Assembly: GCF_040802235.1 (NCBI RefSeq)
Contig: NC_133167.1
Coordinates: 2,495,001-2,559,000 of the forward strand
Reading direction: 5' to 3'
Source: Manis javanica
Taxonomy: Eukaryota; Chordata; Mammalia; Pholidota; Manidae
Length of the DNA: 64,000 nucleotides
Shown: positions 21,051 to 33,026 of the stretch, piece after piece
How positions within the stretch are numbered: the stretch's first letter is position 1
Layout: the number at the start of each line of letters is the position of its first letter
Program-made: the position numbers and the translations under genes
The notes under the pieces: model-generated
What the model was told of the DNA's origin: nothing
Databases searched by the model: none
Seen by the model: only the letters and a program-made list of their open reading frames with translations

Positions 21051-21984
21051 TAAACTAGATTTTTATTAGAAAAGCAATACACTCTTCCAGGAAAAGTCAA
21101 GCTTTAAAGAAGGCCTGCAGTGAAAAGTCTAAGAGGTTCCGCTCTCATTTTACTCCATCCCTCTGTCCCTCTCTCCAGGAGATCCATGGGTCACAATTTC
21201 TCTGGTATTCTTTTTCATTCATTCCGTGTATTTGCAAGTATGTAGATCTAGAATTAATGTGTCTTAATGCAAATGGGACCATTTTGTACATGACCATTCT
21301 GCAATTTTTTTTTAACCCAACGGTAAAATCATTTATCCAGCAATATAGACTGTATACTTGCTACATGCCAAGCACTGTCCTAGGCACTGGGGACACAGTG
21401 ACAAGGGGGAAAAGCCCCTCCCACCTGGGGCCCACCTGGCACACTAGGTCAGTACATGCAGACCGTCCTCATGTACTTTAGACCAACAGTGTGTCCCCCA
21501 CTTAGGAGGTAGAAATGTTTTCTAAGGCTTTGCTGAGATCAATATGCAGTGAACATCCCGTGGACTTTGCAATATGCCACGTTTTCCAGAATTAACATGG
21601 CTGAGCAAATGGTATGTCATTGAAAAGTTTGTAAATCTTGTCAGATTGCTGCCCTGAAAATTCTTTCTTTACCCTTCCAACTTCAGTGGATGAGGGTTGC
21701 ACCTTTCCACACTCATTAATAGCAGGCATTCCTATTTCACTCATTTACTACTATTAAAACTTTTATTTTACAAAAAGGAAAAGATACTGAATTTTGAAGG
21801 TGCCTTTTAACATCTTTTGAGATAATCCCATGTTTTCTTATTTTTGTCCTTTGACCTGTCGATATGAGGTGTTTTGTGACTGGATTCACCAGTAATAAGA
21901 CATTCTGCTATTTCTGTAATGAACCCCAAATGGTCATGGCAGGGTCAGGGTGTAGCTGCATTTGATTTGTATATAATTTTATGT
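21051..21984 (-). repeat. Ancient L1 fragments with an embedded L2 piece, antisense
   Basis: AT-rich sequence resembling reversed old L1 3'UTR and ORF2. One block carries AATGAACCCCAAATGGTCAT, the counterpart of a conserved ORF2 block. Bases 21340-21420 (CTACATGCCAAGCACTGTCC, then TAGGCACTGGGGACAC) match the reversed L2 end. The copies are heavily decayed and boundaries are approximate. Confidence 0.5.
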
Positions 21985-24358
21985 AGGATTTTTTTTTTAG
22001 TAAGGTATCACTGATATACAGTCTTATGCTCAGGTTTCACATGAGTAACATTGTGCTTACTACATTCCCTCTATTATCAAGTCCCCCCCACATGCCCCAT
22101 TATAGTCACTGTCCATCAGCATAGTAAGATGCTATAGAGTCACTACTTGTCTTCTCTGTGCTATACTGCCTTCCCCGTGCCCCCCTATATTATGTGTGCT
22201 AATCATAATGCCCCTTAATCCCCTTATCCCTCCCTCCCCACGTATCCTCCCCAACCCCTTTCCCTTTGGTAACTGTTAGTCCATTCTTGGGTTCTGTGAT
22301 TCTGCTGCTGCTTTGTTCCTTCAGTTTTTGCTTTGTTCTTATGCTCCACAGATGAGTGAAATCATTTGGTGCTTGTTTTTCTCCACCTGGCTTATTTCAC
22401 TGAGCATAATACCCTCCAGCTCCATCCATGTTGTTGCAAATGGTAGGATTTGTTTTCTTCTTATGCCTGAATAATACTCCATTGTGTATATGTACCACAG
22501 CTTCTTTATCCATTCATCTACTGATGGACCCTTAGGTTGCTTCCATTTCTTGGCTATTGTAAATAGTGCAGCGATAAACATAGGGGTGCATATGTCTTTT
22601 TCATTCTGGGATTCTGTTTTCTTAGGGTAAATTCCTAGGAGTAGAATTCCTGGGTCAAATGGTATTTCTATTTATAGTTTTTTGAGGAACCTTCATACTG
22701 CTTTCCACAATGGTTGAACTAATTTACATTCCCACCAGCAGTGTAGGAGGGTTCCCCTTTCTCCACATCCTTGCCAGCATTTGTTGTTGTTTGTCTTTTG
22801 GATGGTGGCCATCCTAACTGGTGTGAGGTGATATCTCATTGTGTTTTAATTTGTATTTCTCTGATAATTAGTGATGTGGAACATCTTTTCATGTGCCTGT
22901 TGGCCATCTGAATTTCTTCTTTGGAAAAGTGTCTGTTCAGCTACTCTGCCCATTTTGTAATTGGGTTATTTGCTTTTTGTTTGTTGAGACATGTGAGCTC
23001 TCTTTATATATTTTGGATGGCAACCCCTTTCTTTGTATTCCTGCTTTCTAATTTCTATTCCATTTACTGTCTCCTCTACCCCATCTAATCTGCTTTTAAA
23101 TCCCTTCATTGTTTGTTTCATTTCAGTTATTGTATTTTTTAAGGTATCTGTCTCCCTCCTTATGTGAATTTGACCCTTAGCTCTTGAATATTTTTCTGTA
23201 GCTCCATTAGCATGCTTATGACTTTTATTTTGAATTCTTTTTCACGAAGATTGGTGATTTCAGTCTCACCGAGCCCTCTTTCTGGTGTTTGAGGGATTTT
23301 GGATCGAACCATGTTCTTCTGCCTTTTCATAGTCCTGGAGGGATGGGAATGGTCGCAGGCAAGCGACGCAGGTGTCTGCCATGAGGACAAAGCCCTTTCA
23401 TGCTTCCCGGCCGCCGTGCCTGTCTCCGCTGTCTGTGCAGGTTAACCGCGTGCAGGGAGCAGCCTCTGGGTTAATCCCCTAAACTGCCGTGGGCGGGGCA
23501 GCCCTCCAGATGGCCTCGGGTGAGGGCAGTGTTGCAGGCTAGCAGCACAGGGGTTTGCCAAGAGGGCCAATCCCTTTCATGTTTCCCAGTCGCCATGCCT
23601 GTCTCCACTCTCAGAGCCAGTTGGCCGCGTGCAGGGAGATGCCTGTGTGTTAAGCTGTGTAGTTGCTGTAGGCGGGGCTGCCCTCCAGCTGGTCTGCAGC
23701 AGTGGTGGGGACAGCAGGTTTGCGCACAGGTGCTGGTGGGGAGGAAGGAGTGGGAGTCTGCTTATCGCGGTGAGGGACCTTGGGGCTGTGTTGCCAGCCA
23801 GGGGGATGGAGCACCTGATGTTCTCAGCCTGCTGGGCTGAGGGTGCCAGGACAGTTTTGGCCACTTGTTCCTTCTCCTGAACCCTTGCGCCTTTAGCAGT
23901 TCTCTGACTGTTGACAAGTCTTTCAAAGAGCCCGCCTTTCTTTTGTCCCAGAGCAGCAGGTTGCGGGAACCCGTTCGCAGTCTTAGTCTCTGACTTTGGT
24001 TTTCAGCCCCTCTAATCTCCTGAGCACCATGCAGTGTGGGTCTGTGCTCCCAGAGTAGATTCCTAGGGCTGGGTATTTGGCAGTCCTGGGCTTCCGCTCC
24101 CTCCCTGCTCCGATTCGCTTCCTCCCGCCGGTGAGCTGGGGTTGGGTGAGTGCTCGGGTCCCAGCAGGACGCGGCCTTTTTACTTCACACTTTTCCATGA
24201 GATGTTTACTTCTCCCCGACGTAGACTGGCTGGTGCACTCTTACATCTGGTCACTCCTTTAGGAATAGTTATATTTGCTGTATTTTCAAAATATATGTGG
24301 TTTTTGGGAGGAGATTTCAGCCACACTTCTCAAGCCACCATCTTTTTTCCGATCATTT
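21985..24358 (-). mobile_element. Lineage-specific L1 with a large internal deletion
   Basis: The + strand starts with the reversed A-tail (TTTTTTTT) and L1 3'UTR. It then covers the C-terminal end of ORF2 (80-codon open fragment at 22339-22581, ending in the known METHEY-type region as [20 protein letters not shown]). At about 23027 it jumps directly to ORF1 N-terminal sequence (fragment 23160-23390), then to the 5'UTR and the 5' end (reversed GCCACCATC near 24338). Compared with the fuller copy at 58136-63992, the material between that copy's positions near 59155 and 63087, about 3.9 kb, is absent. Such a copy cannot make ORF2 enzyme and is inactive. Confidence 0.8.
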
Positions 24359-24361
24359 AAG

Positions 24362-24775
24362 TTGTTTTTATTAGACTACATTTTAATGAAGTTTTAGTTT
24401 CACAGCAAAATTGAGCAGAAGGTACAGAGATTCACTGTATCCCCCTGTCCCCAACATGCACAGCCTCCGCGTTGTTGACCTCATGCCAGATGGGACATTT
24501 GTAACGACCGATGGACCTGCATGGACACATTATCATCCCCCGGGGCCCACGGTTTACCTGACAGTTCACTCTGGGTGTTGTACCTTCTGTGGGTTTGAAC
24601 ACATGTTCTGTGACCTGTCGCCACCAACACAGTAGCAATCAGAGCCTGCTCACTGCTGTAACAGTGCCCTGTGCCCCGCCTGGTCACCCCTCCCTCTCCT
24701 CACGCCTGGCAACTTCTGTTCTTGTCACTGTCTCCATAGTTTTGCCTTTTCCAGCATGTGTTGTAGGATTTTGGC
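24362..24775 (-). repeat. Ancient L1 fragment, antisense
   Basis: Recognised from the reversed old-L1 block TTTTAGTTTCACAGCAAAAT followed by TGAGCAGAAGGTACAGAGA and onward. It is heavily diverged and directly abuts the younger L1 on its left. Confidence 0.55.
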
Positions 24776-26409
24776 ACCAACATTCTTAAGGAATTTTGCG
24801 TAAGAAATCTATAGTTTTCTTGTGTGCGCTGCAGGTTTGGATGTCTGTGTTTGGGAACAATTCAGATAGCATCCGCCTGGCACAGCCCTTAAGTCCTGAA
24901 AGCGTCCCCTTGAAGTCACCTGGGCCTGGTGCTGCTGTCGTGCTCTCTTCCTCTGTCTGCCTCCCTCTCTCTTCTTCTGCCTCTCTCAGGCCTCCTTCCA
25001 TCCTTCTTTCCTCACGTTCCTCTCCCCACCTTTCCTTTCATCTTCCACACCCACCTCCGTGGGCCCTCTCGGCCTCCGGCCTCTGCTCTGGCCTTTCCTT
25101 CTCTTTCTCCAGCTTCCCTCTGCTCAGCCTCCCTCCCAAAGAGGAGCCCTGCCAAGCCTGCCTGCCCCCAGATCTGGCTGTGGGTGTCGGGGGACAGTAC
25201 AGCCTCTGCAGGGCCAGTGACTCCCTCTCTGTCCCTCCGCTGCAGCGTCTGAGTTCCTCCCTCCCCAGGGCACGTGCGGCTGCCAGCTCCATCTTGCTGG
25301 GGGCAGTGAGGAGGCACGCACAGCATTTGCTAAGGTGAGTCCTGGGGGGTCGTTGGCCCACATGGGGAGGTGGGCTGGGTGGAAGGGCAGGATGCTCCTG
25401 TCCCTTTTTCTCCCTCTACACCAGGACAGCGCCTGCTGGCCATGATGCTGGTAGTTAAAAAGGGGCCACCCAGTCAGCATAGCTGAGGGGTGGGGCAAGG
25501 GAAGGGTCTTTAGGGGGACTTCAGACTTCAGTAGAGGACCACGGCTCAGCTGGGGATGCTGGGACAAGCAAATTTCCCATACGAACTGGTACGTGGGCTG
25601 TGCTTGAATATGCCCCAGCTACAGGGGAGGCCATGAGCCCAGGCCCCACTTCTCTCCACTGCTCCGGCGAGAGTTCCTCACAGGCCCCAGGACCCTCAGG
25701 GGTGGCTGGCTGCCGGCTGGTTCCACCCAGAAGCCCCTGCAGGTCCTCTGGGCACTGAGCTCTTGGCCTTTGTCCTCAGGCTTTGCCTTTAGACTCAGTC
25801 TGTACCAAGGTCCTGCATCCCTGGACTTCAGAGGCTTGCCTGTCCCTGTGTGCTCTAGTGCAGCCAGGCTCCGTGGCACCAGCAGGGCAGGGGGCAGAGG
25901 TTGGGGGATGCATACCCTTCTGACAGAAGCTGAGAACAAATGCCTATGGGCAGCCTGGGAACCCTGCAGCCAAGAGAGGTCCCAGGAGGAAATTTCACTG
26001 CCTCCTGGGGGAACAGGGCCTCTGCCTTAAGGAGAACGGAATTTCAGAGGAGGCCGACCTCCTGCCCATGAATGTCGAAGGAACAAAGGCCGGAGAGTAC
26101 AGCAGTGAATAGTGCTGGGGTAAGAAGAAGGTGAGGTGACCCCCGACACACGCACACACAGGCAGGCCCCTGTAGACTTCCTAGAGGAGGTGGCATCTGA
26201 GCCCTGCAGCACACTGTGACCTTGACAGACGGAGGTAGGAGGCTGATGAGCAGAGGAGGACTTGCCTTACAGACCCCAGAGGTCACCAAGCCCCCGATTT
26301 TGACCTGAGAATTTCCTGGGGATTTTCTCCTGCCTGAAGTGAAGTCATCCACCACCCATGGGGGAACAGGGAAAACCAGGAGGGGCTGGCAGTGTGGGAG
26401 TCAGTCCCT
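24776..26409. other. Intergenic, CT-rich low-complexity patch, no gene
   Basis: Bases 24930-25130 are strongly pyrimidine-skewed (runs of CTCT/TTCC). This explains a 180-codon serine/leucine/proline-rich open frame at 24796-25338 that I do not regard as a gene. The rest is unique-looking. Confidence 0.5.
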
Positions 26410-26685
26410 TGGAGTCTGAGTCTGCTGCTATTTTGTTCCTTCAGTTTTGCTTCATTGTTACACTCCACAAATGAGGGAAATCATTTGGCACTTGTCTTTG
26501 TCCGCCTGGCTTATTTCACTGAGCAGAATACCCTCCAGCTCCATCCATGTGGTTGCAAATGGTAGGATTTGTTTCTTTCTTATGGCTGAATAGCATTCCA
26601 TTGTGTATATGTACCACATCTTCTTTATCCATTCATCTACTAATGGACACTTAGGTTGCTTCCATATCTTGGCTATCAGAACATC
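26410..26685 (-). mobile_element. Short fragment of the lineage-specific L1 (ORF2 end), antisense
   Basis: It aligns by eye with 58430-58683 almost base for base, for example in the stretch with CACTCCACAAATGAGGGAAA, and stops abruptly at TTGGCTATC. Neither an A-tail nor a 5' end is present, so it is a truncated remnant on both sides. Confidence 0.8.
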
Positions 26686-27454
26686 TTCTCTTAAGCTTAC
26701 AAGTTACTTGTATTTTCCTCTGAGCCTGTGGGCCCCCAGTATGTTCATACTTCCAGAGGTGCAGATGGTGCAGTCCTGGGCTGGAGCAACAGGGAGGAAA
26801 GTTGGAGCAGGAAGTGCAGGGACCCAGGCACCCTTGCATGTATCCACACAGGCCACACAGGCGAGGCTTGGACCACAGTTGAACCTAAGTCCCAGCGGAA
26901 GGCCTCGTGATGCTCCCAGAACAGGAGAACACGGGAGGAGCTGGGCAGGCCGGAGCCTGTCCTGAAGCATGTCCCACGGCGGGCAGGTTCCCCTGAGGCC
27001 TGAAGCTGCACCAGAGGGGCCGTGGCCCTCAGCATTGGGGAGGGTCTGCAGCCACAAGCGCTGCAGTGGGCAGTGCCCACTCAAGCTGGCTCTGCAGGAT
27101 ACTCTTCGTTTGTAGTCTGTGTAAGAAACCGAATTTGAAAGGGCTCGAGATTGCTTTGTGGGCAATTCTGTCAGCCTTGGCCTGCCTGTGCCTGACAGAA
27201 AGGCAGGAAAATGAGGGGAGGTGCCCGGGCCCCAGCCAGTTTGGGAGTGTACTCCGTGTCTCCCCTCGCCCACCGCCAATTCTGCTTTCTGCCCCTTCTT
27301 CAAGGCTCGATGCATCCCCCTCGAGGTTTGCCCACATCTGCCTCAGGGTACTATATCCACATCCGCCCCCTCGTGCCCCTGGAGAGACTCAGGGCAGAGG
27401 GGGCTCCCCATGGACCAGCATTTGAAGCAAAGTGTAGAGTGCTAGAGTTATTCT
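26686..27454. other. Intergenic sequence, nothing recognised
   Basis: GC-moderate DNA with overlapping open frames of up to 203 codons on the minus strand that carry no domain features. No repeat could be named. Confidence 0.45.
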
Positions 27455-27915
27455 CTCTTTTCCCCAACACTTCGTCAGATTTACAAACACAACAAGTTGA
27501 ATGCATTTTACATTGACATCTGTATTCCCACCTCTAATGGCTCCACTCACATTTTACTAGACTTTATCACATCTAGGCAACCAGCCTCCATCCATTAATC
27601 CATTTTAGTTTCGATACATTCAGAGTAAACTGTAGACTTAAGTATGCTTTCCCCTACATACTTCAGCATGCACAACATAACTAGAGTTCATGATTCAGTT
27701 TTTTTCTTTTGATGTAAAACTTAAAGTGAAATGCCCTGCTTGCAAGTGAACATTTACTAAGTCTTGACAAATGCACTTTTGTAACTCACAAACCCTTATT
27801 GAAATGCTGAGCATTCCCATCCCCCAGAAAATGTCCCCATTCTCCTCCCCAATCAGTCCCCACTCCCGCTCAGAAGCAGCCACTCTGTGCCCTGCCTGTT
27901 GATACTGCAGCAAAA
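27455..27915 (-). repeat. Ancient LINE fragment, antisense
   Basis: Resembles reversed old L1 non-coding sequence: GATGTAAAACTTAAAGTGAA, then ATGC, and TTGACAAATGCACTTTTGTA followed by ACTCACAAACCC. It is strongly diverged and the subfamily cannot be given. Confidence 0.5.
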
Positions 27916-28046
27916 GGAAAACAGTATCTAATGGTTTTTTTCCCAGAACGTTAAAGTAGGTGAAAAACTATTGAAAAATTAAAAAGTAGGTATATTAAAA
28001 CTCAAGATATTTTAAGTTTAGATATTTTATTTATACAAAATCCAGT

Positions 28047-30306
28047 TTATAACTTTACTCTCCTGGGCTTAATGGAAACAAACTCATCAATATTTTCAAA
28101 GTCATCTACTTCTCCGGGTTTCAATGGAGAGAACTGCCATGTTGATTTCTTTTCCCCAAGTGATGATCTTAAATAATTTTTGATTAACTGCAGCTTACCG
28201 AAATGTCTTACAGGGTGCCCCTGGGGCTGGTAGTGCTAACAGCCTTCTCCAGGCCACTTCCAAACCGGATAGGACTGCACTAAGCAAATTTGTGAATCAG
28301 TTTTACAAGATGGACTTGGTGTTAACTTCATTGTAAATTACTGCTACTGCACGCTGCCTGAAGCTTTCCAATGAACTCCTACAGGACTTAAATCAGAGTA
28401 TTTAAGAATCAAATAAATGGTTACTTTCTGTGAATCAGATGTATGCACAGAAAATAACTTTTCTCCAGTTAAAACTTCAAAATCCAAAGACACTTTAATT
28501 GTTTATATATTCATTTCAAAGGTGAAATTAGGGCATCTGTAATGTTTGGGCATCAGTTTCTATTTGATATGCACTTTTCTCAAAATAATTGACACTATCA
28601 TGCAGTGATTTGCTTCCAATTTTTATTCCTTTATTTTAAAATTCAGGCAGTATAATATCTTTTGTTAAAATTTTACATTCAAACATACTTTCATAATTAC
28701 TTTCATTTGTCATAAGCAAATGGGCAAGCCTTCTATTAAGCAAGCAGCTTTATGTATAGTCATTTTTTTATTATATAGCCTCATTAACACTTACACTTAA
28801 TTTAGAATATCATCCCACACAGATAGATTGCAAACAACTATATGATCTACTTACAGCAAGATGTTTTAGGTGTCAGCATAATGCATTTTTCATTTGGTAT
28901 ATATTTCAGTATGTATGTCTTTGTGAACTACCTTGATTGTATTTAATCTTGATCCCCTTACATTGTGTTTTTAATGTAGGTTTTCAAACAGATGTAAGAA
29001 TATCTTATCTTCTCATTCATCTTTTTACTCACCAAAAAAAGTGTATATATTTTTGTACAATGCTGAAAAAGTTAAATCAAATTTGATTTCACAGAAGTAG
29101 CATTTTTGCATATTAAGATTATGAGCTAAGAAGGCACAAATTTGGCATAATCATATTTTGGGAAAATAATGGCTTATATATTCATATATAACCTGCCATA
29201 TTTGCTCCAGTTTTTAAATCCCCGATGACAAGCATTTTTATGTCAGTATCTTTTCCAACCTCTAATTTCATAAACTAAATATAGAAAATTTTTTCTTTCA
29301 TTTCAATGAAGTCAATACAACTTGTTTTATTGTTACAACATTATTCTGAATGCAAGCAGGTTGCCTGGTCTGACACACTTATTCACAGTGGACCACAGCT
29401 GGCATGCAATCACAAAGTGAGGAAACGGATTTGCTTCCTTTATTCTTGGTAGTGTTTCAGACCTAATATAGTTTGCATGGAGCATTATACATTCGTTTTG
29501 AATTTAATTATTAGAGAAGACACATCAATAATTTATGATTTCCTAGGATGTAAGTTATTTTTTGTTCGAAAAGTGACATCTAAAAATCACTCAAAGTATT
29601 CTGCCATTTTCTTCTCTCCAATTTTGTCTCCCACAAAGTATCATCTACTAAATTGTCAGTAGGACTATTTTTAACAGATCCATGTTAGAGACCATTACAA
29701 TGAAACAGCAAATTTTCATTTGTTGGATTTTTCTAATCTTTGAGACCTTTTTCTGAATTTCAAAAATTTGAATCTGTGTATTACTGTAGAAAGTATGTGT
29801 GAAAAATAAAGATAATTTTTTGAAAGAAATGGGCCATAGTGAATTCGTATGCCATTAGAACCTTAAGGAAAATAAATAGTCCTTAGAAAAATCTTCGGTC
29901 ATCACATGAAGCAGAGTCCTAAAATCTACATCTTGGTTTTGTGATTTTAAAAAATCATTTTTATTTTATCACAAAGTAGCAGCTGCAATGGAGAATTATT
30001 AAAATACATGTCAAGTGGCATCTGCTGACTTTTGCTCACACTAATATTCACTAGTTCCTGAAATTTCCCATATTTCTCTTCATTTTCTGAAGAAGAATCT
30101 TCAACTGAATTTGATGATAATTCTGTTCTAATAATGTCAATGTTAAGGGCCCTCACTTTCAGTGGTTGGAATACTGTTTCTCTAGGCAAACTTGTAGTTG
30201 TCCCTTCTAACTTGATCCATTTCTGCTTATACTTTTTTTCTTTTCCTGAATATTGTACCACCTGGCTTTGTAGATACCATATTTGTTTACAAAATTTTAG
30301 ATACAT
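28047..30306 (-). pseudogene. Decayed protein-like sequence, parent gene not recognised
   Basis: An AT-rich block whose minus strand keeps long coding-like stretches. A 119-codon open frame (30306-29947) contains the acidic serine cluster SSNSVEDSSSENEEKYGKF. A one-base shift at its stop leads into further open stretches ending near 29640. In a third frame, about 147 codons between 28486 and 28047 hold only three stops, and the last 62 codons end FENIDEFVSIKPRRVKL before TAA (28047-28049), with an AATAAA on the same strand just beyond (28027-28032). Lack of introns, frameshifts and scattered stops suggest an old retrocopy of a long protein, but I see no A-tail or target duplication. It could instead be chance open sequence. 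I cannot name a parent. Confidence 0.4.
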
Positions 30307-30419
30307 TTGAAAATATTAATATGATTTAATTATAACAGGATAATTTATATTGATTAACATAATATGAAAGATATTAACAAGGAGGTATACATAAAAACTT
30401 GTAGCAAAAATACAGAAAT

Positions 30420-31612
30420 CAATTGCTATGAGAATGTAAAATAGTATAGTCACTGTGGAAAAGAGTATGACAATTCTTTAAAAAACTACGCATAGAATAA
30501 CTGTAAGGCCCAGCAATTCCACCTGGGTCTAATATACCCAAAAGAGCTGAAAACAGGACTCAAACAGATCATTGAAATAGCAATGTTCATAGCACTGTTG
30601 TCAGCCTCCAAAAGGTGGGAGCAACTCATGTCCATCGACAGATGAATGTTTAAACAAAATGGGGGGGGGTCTAAACAGTGGAATCTTATTTAGCCAAGAA
30701 AAGGCATGAAATTCTACACCTGGAAAGATCTTGAAAACATTTTGCTAGGTTATATAAGGTAAATGCAAAAAATATGTGTGATTCCACCTATATGAGTTAC
30801 TTAGAATGGGCAGATTCACAGAGACAGACTAGGACTTACCAGGGGTAGGGGAAGGGAAAGATAGGGGATATTGATACCAAGTCCAAAGTCATGCTACTCA
30901 CCATGCACCATGCCAGTAAGTTGAGAGACAAGGCACTGAGGCAAGGAAAGCGACTCCTTGGAAAGCCTGCAGACCTAGAAGGTGGAGGACCCATGTCCTG
31001 AGGCCCCATCGTAACTCAGGGTTGTTTGCAAGATTGTTTTACGTTAGGAAAAGCAGAGGGCAGGAGGGAGGCAGGTGAGCGAGTGACTCAAGGCCGCAGG
31101 CATCTGGGCGCCAGTGAGTGTCCAAGGAGAGCTGAGAAACTCTGTCCTTGGTTAGCTGACTCTTGCCAACCCAGGTCCGGTCGCAGTGTTCCTAAAATTC
31201 TGACACAAGGCCATCATTATTTGCCTGTCTCCTGGAGGGGGCACGCGCTGGGCAGGAGCTTTTGCAGAAATGTCAAACTGTCAGCAAAATTCCTTTTGAT
31301 GATCAACAAGCCTGCATGCAGGGCTGCGGGGCTGAGCTGGACCCCATTTCCTTTTTTTTAACTTTTGGCCCAAAGGTTAAGACAGCAAAGGAGGCAAATA
31401 CAGTGCGGAGGCGGACAGACCAACTTCTTCATTTGGTTACAATGTACTTCATGGGAACAGAGTTTCTGTTTGGGGTGTGAAAACGTTCTGGAAATAGGTA
31501 CTAATGATGACTGTATAACATTGTGAATGTACTTAGTGCCCCTGAATTGGACGCTTAAAAATGGCTAAAATGATAAACTTTCTATTGGGTATATTTACCA
31601 CAGTAAAAAACT
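30420..31612 (+). repeat. Old L1 (L1M-like) 3' end, interrupted by about 550 bp of other DNA
   Basis: Bases 30420-30875 read as an old L1 3' part (GGCCCAGCAATTCCACCTGG, then CAACTCATGTCCATCGACAG). Bases 31427-31612 give its terminal 3'UTR (GTTTCTGTTTGGGGTGTG, then ATTGTGAATGTACTTAGTGC, ending ACCACAGTAAAAAACTC). The 30876-31426 stretch between them is GC-richer and unrelated to L1. It may be an inserted LTR or other element that I cannot name. A run of nine Gs sits at about 30661-30669. Confidence 0.6.
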
Positions 31613-31614
31613 CA

Positions 31615-32165
31615 GCTAAAGAAAGTATTGACTAAGCTGAACATAAATGTGCCCTCTGGCCCAGTAATGCCATCCCTGGGCATCTCCCAGTGGGAATGAG
31701 TCCCAGCGTTCACCAAGAGGCACGTGCAGGAATGCTTGCAGCAGCGCGGACTGGACGCAGTGCAGCTGTCCATCAAGCTGAGAATGCATCAACAGGCCGT
31801 GGTACATCCCAGACGGAGGAACATTACACAGTGATGAGAAGGGACAAACTATGGCTCTTAACTCAGAGGGATTTCACCAACATCGTGTGGGGTGACAGGA
31901 GGCAGAGCTAGAGCACACACCGTGGGAGTCCCATTTATGTCAAGTACAAACCCAGCAAAATGAGTCTACCTAGCAACCTTGGGGGTTGTGACCGCAAGTG
32001 GCTTCTGGGATGCATGAAATGGTCAATTTTTTGATTTGGGCCCTAGTTAATTGGCCTGTTCACTTTGTGACAATCCATCAAGCTGTACTTTTGATGATTT
32101 GTGTACTTTTCTATAATTTTACTTCCATAAAATTTACTAAAAATATACATAAATTAGTTATTACA
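31615..32165 (+). repeat. Second old L1 3' end, sense
   Basis: Follows the preceding L1 tail directly. It shows the same type of order (CTCTGGCCCAGTAATGCC, GGAATGCTTGCAGCAGC, later GAAATGGTCAATTTTTTG, then TACTTCCATAAAATTTAC-type 3'UTR), but as a separate, diverged copy. Confidence 0.55.
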
Positions 32166-32223
32166 AACAGCAGAAAATCATGAACCTGGTGTGAATAAAG
32201 TAGTAAAAAAAATTTTTTTTTTA

Positions 32224-33026
32224 AAGTGAATAGCAGTGACAAACAACAACAAATGTTGGTGAGGATGCAGAGAAAGGGGAGCCCTCCTGCACTGCTGGTG
32301 GGAATGTAAATTAGTTCAACCATTGTGGAAAGCAATATGGAGGCTCCTCAAAAAACTAAAAATAGAAATAACATTTGTCCCAGGAATTCCACTCCTAGGA
32401 ATTTACCAAAAGGAAACAAGATCCCAGATTCAAAAAGACACATGCACCCCTATGTTTATAGCAGCACTATTTATGATAGCCAGGATATTGAAGCAACCTA
32501 AGTGTCCATGACTGGATGAATGGATAAACAAGAGGTGGTACATATACACAGTGGAATATTATTTAGCCATAAGAAGAAAACACATCCTACCATTTGCAAC
32601 AACATGGATGGAGCTAGAAGGTATTTTGCTCAGTGAAATATAAGCCAGGCAGAGAAAGACAAGTACCAAATGATTTCACTCATCTGTGGAGTATAACAGC
32701 AAAGAAAAAACTGAAGGAACAAAACAGCAGCAGACTCACAGAACCCAAGAGTGGACTAACAGTTACCAAAGGGAAAGGGACTGGGGAAGATGAGTGGGAG
32801 GGGAGGGATAAGGGGGAAAAGGGGGCATTATGGTTAGCACACATAATGTAGTGGGGGGCACACGCATAAGTAGTGACTCTGTAGCATCTTACTACACTGA
32901 TGGACAGTAATGGGATATGTGGTGGGGACTTGATAATAGAGGGAGTCTAGTAACCATAATGTTGCTCATGTAATTGTACATTATTGAAACCAAAATAAAA
33001 TTTTTTTAAAAAGTGAACAGCAGTGA
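32224..33026 (+). mobile_element. 5'-truncated lineage-specific L1 insertion with target-site duplications
   Basis: The L1 body runs from 32240 to about 33010 and ends in an A-rich tail (CCAAAATAAAATTTTTTTAA). It is flanked by a 16-bp direct repeat: AAGTGAATAGCAGTGA at 32224-32239 and AAGTGAACAGCAGTGA at 33011-33026, one mismatch. This is the signature of target-primed reverse transcription. The body covers the ORF2 C-terminus and 3'UTR, including the CATCCTACCATTTGCAACAA region shared with the other copies. Its terminal 3'UTR differs from that of the copy at 44903, so it belongs to a different subfamily. It has no coding capacity. Confidence 0.88.

Noticed and set aside
22339-22581. 80-codon minus-strand frame as a possible small gene
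   Set aside because: It is the C-terminal end of L1 ORF2 and is present in several copies in this window.
24796-25338. 180-codon + strand frame with a hydrophobic start resembling a signal peptide
   Set aside because: It is driven by a pyrimidine-rich low-complexity tract (Ser/Leu/Pro). The hydrophobic start is short and there is no domain or promoter context.
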